Positions 38,335 through 46,937 of a stretch of 64,000 bases of DNA are shown one piece after another; position 1 is the stretch's first letter, and each line of letters starts with the position of its first letter. Location of the stretch: the NCBI RefSeq assembly GCF_000299875.1, contig NZ_AMRK01000002.1:124001-188000 (forward strand), given 5' to 3'. Source of the stretch: Celeribacter baekdonensis B30. Its GTDB lineage: Bacteria > Pseudomonadota > Alphaproteobacteria > Rhodobacterales > Rhodobacteraceae. A model generated the notes under the pieces. That model searched no databases. It saw only the letters and a list, made by a program, of their open reading frames with translations, and had not been told where the DNA came from. Position numbers and translations under genes: made by a program.

Positions 38335-38713
38335 CACGTGTCCAGGTCTGTTTCTTACAAATCGGCCCGACACAGCCCGCCACTTTCAGCGTGTCTCCGT
38401 TCAACGCCATTTTGGAGCTGAACACTTTGCCCGTCGAAGGCTGCCAGATTTTACCCTTGCCATAGCCACCGCCACCTTGGGGCATCATGTCCCAAACGAT
38501 GGGTTTGCCGATGTTTTCGGATTTGACCGGGCCGTTGGCATCAAACGCCTTGGCGATGGTGCCGCAAATCTGGGCCCCGCATGGCGCGATGTCGACATAG
38601 GCGTAGTGTCCATCATCAACTTGGGTTTTCCATGTCCCGACCACCGGATCGGCGGCAAAGGCCGGGGCGGCAAAAGCGACAGCGGCAAGTGCCGCAAGTG
38701 CGAATGTCTTCAT
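38327..38713 (-). CDS. DUF2147 secreted protein
   Basis: 128 residues beginning with a clear signal peptide ([20 protein letters not shown], cut after Ala20). The mature part is DUF2147-like: [28 protein letters not shown] and a C-terminal [14 protein letters not shown]. Four cysteines could form two disulfides in the periplasm. GGGAGGA precedes the ATG. Function unknown; the gene is divergent from hisA. Confidence 0.85.
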   Translation of the reverse strand: MKTFALAALAAVAFAAPAFAADPVVGTWKTQVDDGHYAYVDIAPCGAQICGTIAKAFDANGPVKSENIGKPIVWDMMPQGGGGYGKGKIWQPSTGKVFSSKMALNGDTLKVAGCVGPICKKQTWTRVK

Positions 38714-38877
38714 TGATATATCCTCCCTATTCTGGTCCGCATCCTGCGAGCAGCCCCTATGATCTGGCAAGTCTGACGTTGGGGCAAATCCCATTGTGGC
38801 ACGCGCGCAAGAGGTTTTGCATTCATCCTACATTCATGGCAAAGGAGCGGCGACAGTTTTATGAAAGGCCACGCCCG

Positions 38878-39600
38878 ATGATCCTCTACCCCGCCATTGA
38901 TTTGAAAGACGGCCATGCCGTGCGCCTTTATAAGGGCGAAATGGATCAAGCCACAGTGTTTAATGAAAACCCGGCCGCTCAGGCGCTGGAATTTGTAAAC
39001 GCGGGCTGTGAGTGGTTGCATCTGGTCGATCTCAACGGTGCCTTTGCCGGTGAGCCGGTGAACGCCGCCCCGGTTGAGGAGATTCTCAAACAGTGCAAAA
39101 CCCCCGCCCAGCTTGGCGGCGGCATCCGTGATATGGCCACGATCGAGCGGTGGCTGTCCAAGGGCCTTGAGCGGGTGATCTTGGGCACTGTCGCGGTGGA
39201 AAACCCCGATCTGGTGCGCGAAGCGGCGCGGGCCTTTCCGGGTCATGTTGCCGTCGGCATTGACGCGCGCAAAGGCATGGTCGCGACCAAAGGCTGGGCG
39301 ACAGAAACCAACGTGACCGCCACCGATCTGGCCAAATCGTTCGAGGACGCGGGCGTGGCCGCGATCATCTACACCGACATCAACCGCGATGGCGCGATGA
39401 AAGGCCCGAATGTCGAAGAAACCGCAGCCCTCGCCCGCGCCGTCTCAATCCCGGTGATTGCCTCGGGCGGCGTGTCGTCCTTGGACGATCTGCGCAACCT
39501 CAAAAACTGCGGCGCGGCGCTCAATGGTGCGATCTCAGGCCGCGCCTTGTATGATGGCGCGATTGATCTGGCCGAGGCTTTGGCGGTGCTCAAGGGGTGA
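38878..39600 (+). CDS. hisA: ProFAR isomerase HisA
   Basis: A (beta/alpha)8 barrel that isomerises ProFAR in histidine synthesis. 240 residues; catalytic aspartates are Asp8 ([10 protein letters not shown]) and the one in [14 protein letters not shown] and VIASGGVSS are the phosphate-binding loops. The start at 38878 is set by family length; upstream codons have no similarity. It lies 2 kb downstream of hisH behind an unrelated cassette. Confidence 0.97.
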   Translation: MILYPAIDLKDGHAVRLYKGEMDQATVFNENPAAQALEFVNAGCEWLHLVDLNGAFAGEPVNAAPVEEILKQCKTPAQLGGGIRDMATIERWLSKGLERVILGTVAVENPDLVREAARAFPGHVAVGIDARKGMVATKGWATETNVTATDLAKSFEDAGVAAIIYTDINRDGAMKGPNVEETAALARAVSIPVIASGGVSSLDDLRNLKNCGAALNGAISGRALYDGAIDLAEALAVLKG

Positions 39601-39646
39601 TCCGCGACACTCTGCACCCTTTCCTCAGCGCGCATCGTGGCGTTTG

Positions 39647-40132
39647 ATGCTCCAAAATCCCTACGCACAGGTCGTCACGATGGTACAGGTTCACAAACGC
39701 CCCCTCCCCGCCCAATCACGCCTATGGTCCCATGTCACCCAAGGCGATTTCATCGATGGTTATGCGGTCGAAAGTGCGCTGTCGCCGCGCGATGCGGCAA
39801 AGATCGGCCTCTCCATACCCGGCTGGGCCGATGCGCTTTTGGCCCTGCGCAACAGGATCGTCACACCTTTTGGCCTCAAAACCGAGGTGTCAGAGGCCGG
39901 AGAGCATGCGATTTTTCCGGTGGAATATGAGGGCGCAGACGAACTGATCATTGGAACCAATGACACCCATCTCAATTTCCGGATCTGCATCCGCCAAGAG
40001 GCGGGTCACATCCATATGGCGACATGGGTTCATCGCAACAACGCGCTGGGATACGCCTATCTTATGCTGGTGAAACCCTTTCATGTGCTGATCGTGCGCG
40101 ATGCCATGCGCCGCATCGCGCAGGTGCGCTGA
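39647..40132 (+). CDS. DUF2867 domain protein
   Basis: 161 residues in the same orientation between hisA and hisF. It resembles DUF2867: [44 protein letters not shown] and [32 protein letters not shown]. Proteins of this family have no settled function. Its place inside the his genes may only reflect cotranscription. The start MLQNPYAQV is probable; MVQVHK 12 codons later is possible. Confidence 0.75.
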   Translation: MLQNPYAQVVTMVQVHKRPLPAQSRLWSHVTQGDFIDGYAVESALSPRDAAKIGLSIPGWADALLALRNRIVTPFGLKTEVSEAGEHAIFPVEYEGADELIIGTNDTHLNFRICIRQEAGHIHMATWVHRNNALGYAYLMLVKPFHVLIVRDAMRRIAQVR

Positions 40133-40311
40133 CCAAGAAACCGCAGCATCACCAATCCAATGTTTGCATCACCGCGCGTGCATGGCTAAGAAACGTCAAA
40201 GACACCTTCATCTTCTTTTGTCCCCAAATATCCACATTGAAACCTTTGGGGGTGAATGGCGAAGCCAGAGGGGGCGCGAACGCCCCTTTCTCTCGGACGA
40301 ATAGGCGCATC

Positions 40312-41109
40312 ATGCTCAAAACCCGTATCATCCCCTGTCTCGATGTGGCCGATGGCCGTGTGGTCAAAGGCGTCAATTTCGTCGACCTGATCGACGCGGG
40401 CGATCCCGTTGAAAGTGCGCGGGCCTATGATTTGGCCGGTGCCGATGAGCTGTGTTTCCTCGACATTCACGCCACCCATGAGAACCGCGGCACCATGTAT
40501 GATCTGGCCACCCGCACCGCCGAGCAATGTTTCATGCCGCTGACCATCGGTGGCGGCGTGCGCACGCCTGATGATGTGCGTGATCTGCTTTTGGCCGGCG
40601 CAGACAAGGTGTCGTTCAACTCCGCCGCCGTGGCTGACCCGGACGTGATCGCACGCTCTGCCGACCGCTTTGGCAGCCAGTGCATCGTCTGTGCGATTGA
40701 CGCCAAAACCACCGAGTGGGACGAAGACGGCACGCCAGTGAAATGGACGATTTTCACCCACGGCGGGCGCAAAGCTGCACTGGATGCGGAGGGAAATCCG
40801 ATTGATGCGGTGGAATTTGCCAAACTCATTGAGCGCAAAGGCGCGGGCGAGATCTTACTCACCTCCATGGACCGCGACGGCACGCGCGCGGGGTTCAACC
40901 TTGCGATGACGCGCACCATTGCCGATGCGGTCAACATTCCTGTGATTGCCTCAGGCGGTGTTGGCACGCTCGATCATCTCGTCGAAGGCGTCACCGAAGG
41001 CCACGCCAGCGCCGTTCTCGCCGCCTCGATCTTTCACTTCGGGGATTACACCATTCAGGAGGCCAAAGAATATATGGCCGCCAAAGGCATCCCGATGCGG
41101 CTGAATTAA
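40312..41109 (+). CDS. hisF: Imidazole glycerol phosphate synthase cyclase subunit HisF
   Basis: The barrel subunit that joins ammonia from HisH with PRFAR to yield imidazole glycerol phosphate and AICAR. Catalytic Asp11 ([11 protein letters not shown]) and the second Asp in [10 protein letters not shown] are present; loops GGGVRT and VIASGGVGT are seen. The ATG at 40312 yields the usual length. hisE follows after 10 bp. Confidence 0.97.
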   Translation: MLKTRIIPCLDVADGRVVKGVNFVDLIDAGDPVESARAYDLAGADELCFLDIHATHENRGTMYDLATRTAEQCFMPLTIGGGVRTPDDVRDLLLAGADKVSFNSAAVADPDVIARSADRFGSQCIVCAIDAKTTEWDEDGTPVKWTIFTHGGRKAALDAEGNPIDAVEFAKLIERKGAGEILLTSMDRDGTRAGFNLAMTRTIADAVNIPVIASGGVGTLDHLVEGVTEGHASAVLAASIFHFGDYTIQEAKEYMAAKGIPMRLN

Positions 41110-41119
41110 GGAACATTCC

Positions 41120-41434
41120 ATGTCCATCCTGCACGATCTCGAACAGGTCATCCTGTCGCGCAAATCCGCCGATCCAGACAGCTCCTGGACCGCAAAACTT
41201 TTGTCCAAAGGCCCGGAGAAATGCGCCGAGAAATTTGGCGAAGAGGCGATTGAGGCCATTATTGCTGCGGTCAAAAACGACCGCGAGAACCTCACCTATG
41301 AGGCCGCCGATGTGCTCTATCACCTGCTGGTCATGCTGGCGGCGCGTGATGTGGCGCTCGATGATGTCTTGACTGAGTTGGCGCGGCGTCAGGGCCTATC
41401 GGGAATTGCCGAAAAAGCGGCGCGCAAACCTTAA
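41120..41434 (+). CDS. hisE: Phosphoribosyl-ATP pyrophosphatase HisE
   Basis: A 104-residue MazG-fold enzyme that hydrolyses PR-ATP to PR-AMP early in histidine synthesis. Marks: DSSWTAKLL and the metal motif EEAIEAIIAA...YEAADVLYHLLVML. It ends the his operon; the stop codon lies within a hairpin. Confidence 0.96.
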   Translation: MSILHDLEQVILSRKSADPDSSWTAKLLSKGPEKCAEKFGEEAIEAIIAAVKNDRENLTYEAADVLYHLLVMLAARDVALDDVLTELARRQGLSGIAEKAARKP

Positions 41435-41443
41435 AAGGTTTGC
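41424..41443. terminator. Dyad overlapping the hisE stop
   Basis: GCAAACCTT-AA-AAGGTTTGC is a perfect 9-bp inverted repeat between the convergent hisE and CoA-binding genes. It lacks a T-run, so termination is only a possibility. Confidence 0.45.
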
Positions 41444-41456
41444 TTGCCTCTCCTCC

Positions 41457-41888
41457 TCACATCCCCAATCGCGGAATCTCAATCGCCGGGCAGCGGTCCA
41501 TCACCACTTCGGCCCCCTGTGCACGAGCCAAGGCGGCGGCTTTGTCATTGACGATGCCGAGCTGCATCCAAACGTATTTCAACCCTTTGAGCGCGTGCAG
41601 CGCCTCGTCGACCACCTGAGCCACCTCTTCAGAACGGCGAAAAATATCGACCATGTCGACGCGTTCATGGATGTCAGACAAAGAGGCCACACAGGTCTGA
41701 CCAAACAACTCCCGCCCCGCCTGCCCGGGGTTTACCGGAATCACTTTATAACCCCGCGCCGCCAGAAATTTCCCGACCTGGTGCGACGGGCGTTCAGGGC
41801 GCGGGCTTGCCCCCACAAGGGCGATCACTTTCGTGTCCTGCAGGATGCGGATGATGTCAGCGTCGGTCAGTTGGTCTATTGTGCTCAT
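41457..41888 (-). CDS. CoA-binding (YccU-like) protein
   Basis: 143 residues of the CoA-binding Rossmann-type family: VIALVGASPRPERPSHQVGKFLAARGYKVIPVNPG near the N-terminus, VDMVDIFRRSEEV in the middle and VMDRCPAIEIPRL at the end. It probably binds CoA or a dinucleotide; its role is unknown. The start at 41888 matches the family; an upstream extension to 41984 does not. Confidence 0.87.
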   Translation of the reverse strand: MSTIDQLTDADIIRILQDTKVIALVGASPRPERPSHQVGKFLAARGYKVIPVNPGQAGRELFGQTCVASLSDIHERVDMVDIFRRSEEVAQVVDEALHALKGLKYVWMQLGIVNDKAAALARAQGAEVVMDRCPAIEIPRLGM

Positions 41889-41915
41889 GCAGAAATCATA
41901 GCCCAGATTGGCACA

Positions 41916-41944
41916 AGAAAAAAGCCCGGGCACGAGGCCCGGGC
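41916..41944 (-). terminator. Rho-independent terminator on the minus strand
   Basis: GCCCGGGC (41924-41931), loop ACGAG, GCCCGGGC (41937-41944). On the minus strand the stem is followed by a T-run. It ends transcripts coming from rlmB and sits just upstream of the CoA-binding gene. Confidence 0.8.
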
Positions 41945-41976
41945 ATAAGGTGTGGAACGAGGGACAGTTGAGAGCA

Positions 41977-41998
41977 ACGCGCATGTTCCGATGCGCGT
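41977..41998. repeat. Small hairpin between rlmB and the terminator
   Basis: ACGCGCAT, loop GTTCCG, ATGCGCGT: a perfect 8-bp stem in the rlmB 3' untranslated region. There is no T-run; it may stabilise the mRNA end. Confidence 0.4.
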
Positions 41999-42092
41999 CT
42001 CACACTCAAAGATAGGGTCTGCGTCTCAGATGTTAAGAGCTTGTAAGAAAAACGTGAACACAATGTGAACTCGTCTCCCCCAAACGCCGCTG

Positions 42093-42881
42093 TCAGCGCT
42101 TTGACGCGGCATACAGCGCCACGGCGGCGGCATTCGAGACGTTGAGCGACCCAAAATCGCGCGCAAACGGGATTTTCACCAGTTGATCCACCGTCTCTTT
42201 GGTTTTTTGCCGCAAGCCCGGCCCCTCGGCCCCCATCACCAGCGCCACAGCCCGGCCTGCACAGCCGATCAGCGCCTCATCCAATGTCACCTCTGCCTCG
42301 CCATCAAGGCCGAGACAGACAAAGCCCATTTCCTGCAATTTCACGATCGTATCGGACAGGTTGCGCACCCGCAGATAGGGTTGGCGTTCCAGCGCGCCGG
42401 AGGCGGTTTTCGCCAAGGCCCCGGTTTCGGGTGCTGCATGGCGTGCGGTGGCGATCACCGCTTCGGCGCCAAACACCTCGGCCGAGCGCAATACTGCGCC
42501 GACGTTATGCGGGTCGGTGACCTGATCGAGCAACACCACCGTCGGGGCGCCGCTTTGGCCCGCCCCCGAGGCCAAACAAACCTCTTCGACTGACCCCCAA
42601 TTGAGCGCTTTGACCTCTAACGCCGCACCTTGGTGCACCGAGCCTTGATCAATCGGCACGCTGAATTTGCGCGGATCGGTCAGCTCGGGCTCCATGCCAG
42701 AGGCCTGAATGTCCTCGGCCAATTTGTCATAGGCGTTTTTGGTCACCACGAGGCGCAATTTTTCACGCGCCGGATTGCGCAGCGCATCGCGCACCGCATG
42801 AAGCCCAAACAACCACACGGTCGCCGCCTCGGCTTTGCGCTTGGCTTGCTCTTTTTCAACGACCCACTGGGGCTTTTTCAT
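42093..42881 (-). CDS. rlmB: 23S rRNA (guanosine2251-2'-O)-methyltransferase RlmB
   Basis: A SPOUT (SpoU/TrmH) methyltransferase acting on 23S rRNA. About 262 residues from MKKPQWVVEKE. The N-terminal substrate-binding part has WLFGLHAVRDALRNP. Motif 1 is LLDQVTDPHNVGAVLRSAEVFGA (42-50% into the protein), motif 2 ALVMGAEGPGLRQ, and motif 3 IPFARDFGSLNVSNAAAVALY. AGAGGAAAGAGAG precedes the start. A longer frame upstream overlaps tRNA-Tyr and is not coding. Confidence 0.95.
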   Translation of the reverse strand: MKKPQWVVEKEQAKRKAEAATVWLFGLHAVRDALRNPAREKLRLVVTKNAYDKLAEDIQASGMEPELTDPRKFSVPIDQGSVHQGAALEVKALNWGSVEEVCLASGAGQSGAPTVVLLDQVTDPHNVGAVLRSAEVFGAEAVIATARHAAPETGALAKTASGALERQPYLRVRNLSDTIVKLQEMGFVCLGLDGEAEVTLDEALIGCAGRAVALVMGAEGPGLRQKTKETVDQLVKIPFARDFGSLNVSNAAAVALYAASKR

Positions 42882-43049
42882 GGCACTCTCTTTCCTCTGC
42901 AAAAGGCTTTCCCCTTCCTGCCGCGCGCAATCTCCAAGCACAAGCATCCTTTTGGCATTTTTCCTGTTGACGCCCCCCGATCCCGATTGTATCCAGCCCC
43001 CCACACGACGCGGTGCAACACGCACCTTGATGCCTCTGGCATCCTTCGT

Positions 43050-43133
43050 GGGCGACGGGCTGCAAGGTGCGGCAGCGGACTGTAACTCCGCCGGGGAGAC
43101 CCACGCCTGGTTCGATTCCAGGGTCGCCCACCA
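43050..43133 (+). tRNA. tRNA-Tyr (GTA)
   Basis: 84 bases with encoded CCA: acceptor GGGCGAC/GTCGCCC, anticodon stem GCGGA/TCCGC, loop CTGTAAC (anticodon GTA), T-stem CCTGG/CCAGG, and a 14-base variable region as in class II tRNA-Tyr. It is divergent from rlmB. Confidence 0.93.
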
Positions 43134-43446
43134 TTTCCCTCCCATTGTTCTTTACTAAAAGAAATAGATGCGGCATTGCCCTTTGCGACGTGGCCGCCCG
43201 CCGCTTCGATTGCCGTCGCTGGCCTGCGCGGTGGGCGCGTTGATGTCGGCCAAAGCCACACATGCGCGCAAACCGGGCTCTGCAAAGGCGACTGCGGAGC
43301 AGGTCCGAGGCGAATATCTGCCAGAGCCGTGGCGGGGCCCCGCCAGATTTTTGCAGAACCCGAATGAAAGTGGTTGATCGGCGGGGCAATTTGCGGCCCC
43401 CTGAGAGGGACCCGCGGGAGGCGGGGTAATTTCTGGGAGGATTAGA
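43134..43446. other. Intergenic region between tRNA-Tyr and the TRAP operon
   Basis: 313 bp without a convincing gene. It holds the hairpin at 43330 and presumably the promoter of the TRAP operon; a sigma-54 -24/-12 pair was looked for and not found with correct spacing. Confidence 0.5.
43330..43352 (+). terminator. Terminator-like palindrome
   Basis: TGGCGGGGCCCCGCCA is a perfect 16-bp palindrome (6-bp stem with a GGCC loop), followed by GATTTTTG. It would isolate the TRAP operon from tRNA-Tyr read-through. Confidence 0.6.
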
Positions 43447-44406
43447 ATGTTTAACAGGATCAAATTCGGCGCGTTGTTCGCCGGAGCACTTGCCGTTTCC
43501 ACCGTCGCTTCGGCGCCTGCCGCGAAGGCCAGCGAATTCATCAATATTCTGACCGGGGGCACCTCGGGCGTGTATTATCCGCTCGGCGTGGCGCTTTCGA
43601 CTCTCTACGGGAAGGGGATTGAGGGCGCACGCACGCAGGTGCAATCGACAAAGGCCTCTGTCGAGAACCTCAACCTGCTGCAACAGGGCAAAGGTGAATT
43701 GGCCTTTGCACTCGGGGATTCCGTCAAATATGCGTGGGAAGGCAATGCGGATGCAGGATTCAAAGCGCCGCTGACCAAGCTGCGCGCCATTGCGGCAATC
43801 TATCCGAACTACGTGCAAATCGCCGCTCTGGGCGAAACAGGTGCCACGACAGTTGCGGATCTCAATGGCAAAAGCCTGTCTGTTGGCGCGGCGAAATCGG
43901 GAACCGAGCTGAACGCGCGGGCGATTTTTGGTGCCATGGGAATGAGCTATGACAATCTGGGCAAGCTCGAATATCTGCCCTTCTCGGAATCGGTTGAACT
44001 GATGAAAAACCGCCAGTTGGATGCAACGTTGCAATCCTCCGGCCTTGGCAATGCGGCGTTGAAGGATCTCTCTTCCTCGCAAGAGATCACCTTCCTCTCG
44101 ATCCCGAAAGAGACCGCGGAGGCCCTTGGCGCGCCTTATATTGCGGGCGTTATTCCGGCCGGAACCTATGCGGGCCAAGAGGCGGACGTGCCGACGGTGG
44201 CTGTGGTCAACTTCCTCGTGACGCATGAGGATGTGTCTGAAGAAACCGCCTATCAGATGACCAAACTGATGTTCGAGCATCTCGATACGCTGAAAGCGGC
44301 CCATTCGGCGGCGGGCGGCATCACTTTGGAAGACGCGGTCAAAGGCTCGCCGATCCCGCTGCATCCGGGGGCAGAACGCTATTACAAAGAGCAAGGCCTC
44401 CTGTAA
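43447..44406 (+). CDS. TAXI-type TRAP transporter substrate-binding protein
   Basis: 319 residues with a signal peptide (about 1-28, cut after AKA). The mature protein has the TAXI hallmark FINILTGGTSGVYYPLGVALSTLY, then LAFALGDSVKYAW and LSVGAAKSGTELNARAIF. It binds the substrate in the periplasm and delivers it to the fused permease encoded next. Substrates of TAXI systems are mostly unknown; glutamate and alpha-ketoacids are reported cases. GGGAGGA lies before the ATG. Confidence 0.94.
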   Translation: MFNRIKFGALFAGALAVSTVASAPAAKASEFINILTGGTSGVYYPLGVALSTLYGKGIEGARTQVQSTKASVENLNLLQQGKGELAFALGDSVKYAWEGNADAGFKAPLTKLRAIAAIYPNYVQIAALGETGATTVADLNGKSLSVGAAKSGTELNARAIFGAMGMSYDNLGKLEYLPFSESVELMKNRQLDATLQSSGLGNAALKDLSSSQEITFLSIPKETAEALGAPYIAGVIPAGTYAGQEADVPTVAVVNFLVTHEDVSEETAYQMTKLMFEHLDTLKAAHSAAGGITLEDAVKGSPIPLHPGAERYYKEQGLL

Positions 44407-44481
44407 GCGCTCCACATTCCCAATTGACGCTTTTGAGGCGGTCCGGCCGGGTCGGGCCGCCTTTGCAAAAGGATCATCCCC

Positions 44482-46560
44482 ATGACAGAGACTTCCAACA
44501 GCCCCGATCAGACCGCTGATCTCGGGCTGCATGACCCCTTGGCCGAAAGCTTCCCCGCAACGCGGGAAGGCCGCGCGCTCTTCTGGCTCGCCGTGGCGTT
44601 TTCGGCCTTCCAGATCTCCATCGCCGCGCATTTGATTGACCTACCAAGCCAAGTGACGCGGGTCATTCACGTCGGTTTCCTGCTCGCGCTCGGGATGCCT
44701 TTGCTGGCTTTGGCCAAGCGCTACGGGCCTTTGGGCCGCGCGCTTGGCTATGCGATCGCCCTCGCCGGGGTTGCTATCGCGATCTACCAATGGGCTGAAT
44801 ATACCGAACTCCTGCTGCGTGCCGGTGATCCGCTGCCGATTGACATTGCCTTCGGCGCGGTGGCACTGGCCTCGATCTTTGCGGCGGCATGGATGCTGAT
44901 GGGGCCTGCGCTTCCGATCATCTCCGGCCTGTTCCTGTCCTATGCGCTCTGGGGAGAATATCTGCCCGCGCCGCTCGATCATCGCGGCTATGATATGCGC
45001 CAAGTGATCGAGCATCTCTCATACGGAACCGAAGGGATTTACGGGATTCCGACCTATGTGTCCTCGACCTATATCTTCCTGTTCATCCTGTTCGGCGCGT
45101 TCCTGGAAAAGGCAGGGATGATCAAGCTGTTCACCGATGTCTCGCTGGGGCTTGTGGGCGACAAGATGGGCGGGGCTGCGAAGGTTTCGGTGCTGTCCTC
45201 GGGCCTGATGGGCACGATTTCCGGCTCTGGTGTGGCCAATGTGGTGACCACGGGGCAATTCACCATCCCGCTGATGAAACGCTTCGGCTACCGACCTGCC
45301 TTCGCGGGCGGCGTGGAGGCGACCGCCTCGATGGGCGGGCAGATCATGCCGCCCGTCATGGGGGCGGTGGCCTTTGTGATGGCTGAAACCTTGGGCGTGG
45401 AATATGTCGAGGTGGTCAAGGCCGCGCTGATCCCCGCGATCCTCTATTTCATGGGCGTGTTCTGGATGGTGCATCTGGAGGCAGGCAAACGCGATCTGCG
45501 GGGCCTCTCGAAAGCGGAAATGCCTTCTGCGATGCGCGCGCTCAAGGAGGGGTGGTTCCTGATCCTGCCGCTCGGGGTGCTCGTCTATCTGCTGTTCTCG
45601 GGCTATACGCCGCTCTTCGCTGGGACGGTTGGTCTGGCGCTGACGGGCGGGTTGATCCTTGGTGGGACAGTGGCTTTGGGCCTGCCTGCGGGGGTGATCC
45701 GCGTGGTCTTCTGGGTCGTGCTGGGCTTTGTTGCGGCGGCGTTCTTTAAATTCGGACTGGAGGTTGTGCTCCTCGCCCTGCTCATTCTGATCGCGATCAA
45801 CGCGGCCTCCAAGGGGGGGCGCGAGACGCTGGCGCTCTGCCGTGACAGCTTGGCGGACGGCGCGAAAACCGCACTTCCGGTGGGGATCGCCTGCGCGCTT
45901 GTGGGGGTGATCATCGGCGTGATGACCCTGACCGGGGCGGCCAATACGTTCGGGCAATTTATCGTCGGCGTCGGCCAGAGCAGCCTGTTCCTCTCGCTGG
46001 TTCTGACAATGATCACCTGTATTGTGTTGGGGATGGGGATTCCGACAATCCCGAATTACATCATCACCTCGTCCATCGCCGGGCCTGCGCTATTGGAACT
46101 CGGTGTGCCGCTCCTCGTGAGCCATATGTTTGTGTTCTACTTCGGTATTCTGGCCGATCTGACGCCCCCCGTGGCGCTGGCCTGCTTTGCCGCTGCCCCG
46201 ATTGCGAAGGAAAGCGGGCTGCGGATCAGTTTCGAGGCGGTCAAGGTCGCGGCGGCGGGTTTTGTGGTGCCGTTCATGGCGGTCTACACGCCTGCGTTAA
46301 TGTTGCAGGATGGCGGACCTATGGCAGAGGCCATCGGCTATTGGCCTGCAGTAGCCTATGTCGTCACCAAAGCGGTGATTGCGCTGGCGCTTTGGGGCGC
46401 GGCGGTGATCGGTTGGCTGGGACGACCGCTCGCGATTTGGGAGCGCGCAATTGCAATGGCAAGCGGCTTCTGCCTCGTCGCGGCCTTCGCAATCACCGAT
46501 GAGATCGGCTTTGCTCTCGCCCTCATCTTCGCCATCCTCTTGTGGCGCAAACGGACATGA
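44482..46560 (+). CDS. TRAP transporter fused permease (4TM + 12TM)
   Basis: 692 residues with roughly sixteen or more hydrophobic helices. The first part corresponds to the small DctQ-type subunit and the second to the large DctM-type subunit, the fusion usual for TAXI TRAP systems. Marks: SGLMGTISGSGVANVVTTGQFTIPLMKR, ASMGGQIMPPVMGA, GMGIPTIPNYI and FYFGILADLTPPVALA. It is driven by an ion gradient. Its stop overlaps the DUF1850 start (ATGA). Confidence 0.94.
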   Translation: MTETSNSPDQTADLGLHDPLAESFPATREGRALFWLAVAFSAFQISIAAHLIDLPSQVTRVIHVGFLLALGMPLLALAKRYGPLGRALGYAIALAGVAIAIYQWAEYTELLLRAGDPLPIDIAFGAVALASIFAAAWMLMGPALPIISGLFLSYALWGEYLPAPLDHRGYDMRQVIEHLSYGTEGIYGIPTYVSSTYIFLFILFGAFLEKAGMIKLFTDVSLGLVGDKMGGAAKVSVLSSGLMGTISGSGVANVVTTGQFTIPLMKRFGYRPAFAGGVEATASMGGQIMPPVMGAVAFVMAETLGVEYVEVVKAALIPAILYFMGVFWMVHLEAGKRDLRGLSKAEMPSAMRALKEGWFLILPLGVLVYLLFSGYTPLFAGTVGLALTGGLILGGTVALGLPAGVIRVVFWVVLGFVAAAFFKFGLEVVLLALLILIAINAASKGGRETLALCRDSLADGAKTALPVGIACALVGVIIGVMTLTGAANTFGQFIVGVGQSSLFLSLVLTMITCIVLGMGIPTIPNYIITSSIAGPALLELGVPLLVSHMFVFYFGILADLTPPVALACFAAAPIAKESGLRISFEAVKVAAAGFVVPFMAVYTPALMLQDGGPMAEAIGYWPAVAYVVTKAVIALALWGAAVIGWLGRPLAIWERAIAMASGFCLVAAFAITDEIGFALALIFAILLWRKRT

Positions 46561-46937
46561 GCGCTTGCCTGATGGCGGGCGCACTCTCCCTCGCGCTGGG
46601 TAGCGCGGGGGAGTTCCGCATGGAATGGACACATTCCGTCGAAAAAGAAACATGGCGCGAAACTTGGGCGGTCGAAGGCGGCAAGCTATGGCTGCGCCGC
46701 GCAGCGGTCAAAGGGTCCGGCGCGGGAATGGAACCGGGGCCGGAGGGATGGTTCGAGGACGGGTATTGGATTTGGGAACCCAAACCTTTGGGGGTAACGG
46801 AGCTTGTGCTTGCCTCCTCGGGGGAGACGGTCTCGGGTTGGACGATCTGCGGGACAGACTGCATGACCCTTGGCGCGACTGCGGACGCGCCTATAGTGGT
46901 GAGACCTTGTGAGGAGCCAGCGGGAGACGGCGAATGA
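46557..46937 (+). CDS. DUF1850 protein (TRAP-associated)
   Basis: 126 residues, starting MSACLMAGALSLALG. The segment FRMEWTHSVEKETWRETWAVEGGKLWLRRAAVKGSGAGME and the end with IVVRPC fit DUF1850, small proteins regularly encoded beside TAXI TRAP permeases. It has an N-terminal hydrophobic segment, so it is probably exported or membrane-anchored. It overlaps both neighbours by ATGA, so translation is coupled through the operon. Confidence 0.8.
   Translation: MSACLMAGALSLALGSAGEFRMEWTHSVEKETWRETWAVEGGKLWLRRAAVKGSGAGMEPGPEGWFEDGYWIWEPKPLGVTELVLASSGETVSGWTICGTDCMTLGATADAPIVVRPCEEPAGDGE

Noticed and set aside
43163-43377. Short frames between tRNA-Tyr and the TRAP binding protein.
   Set aside because: No ribosome site, composition like non-coding G/C-rich DNA, and they run across a terminator-like palindrome.
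43360-43446. Possible sigma-54 promoter (GG/GC pair) before the TRAP operon.
   Set aside because: The GG-to-GC spacing is off by one and the rest of the consensus is poor.
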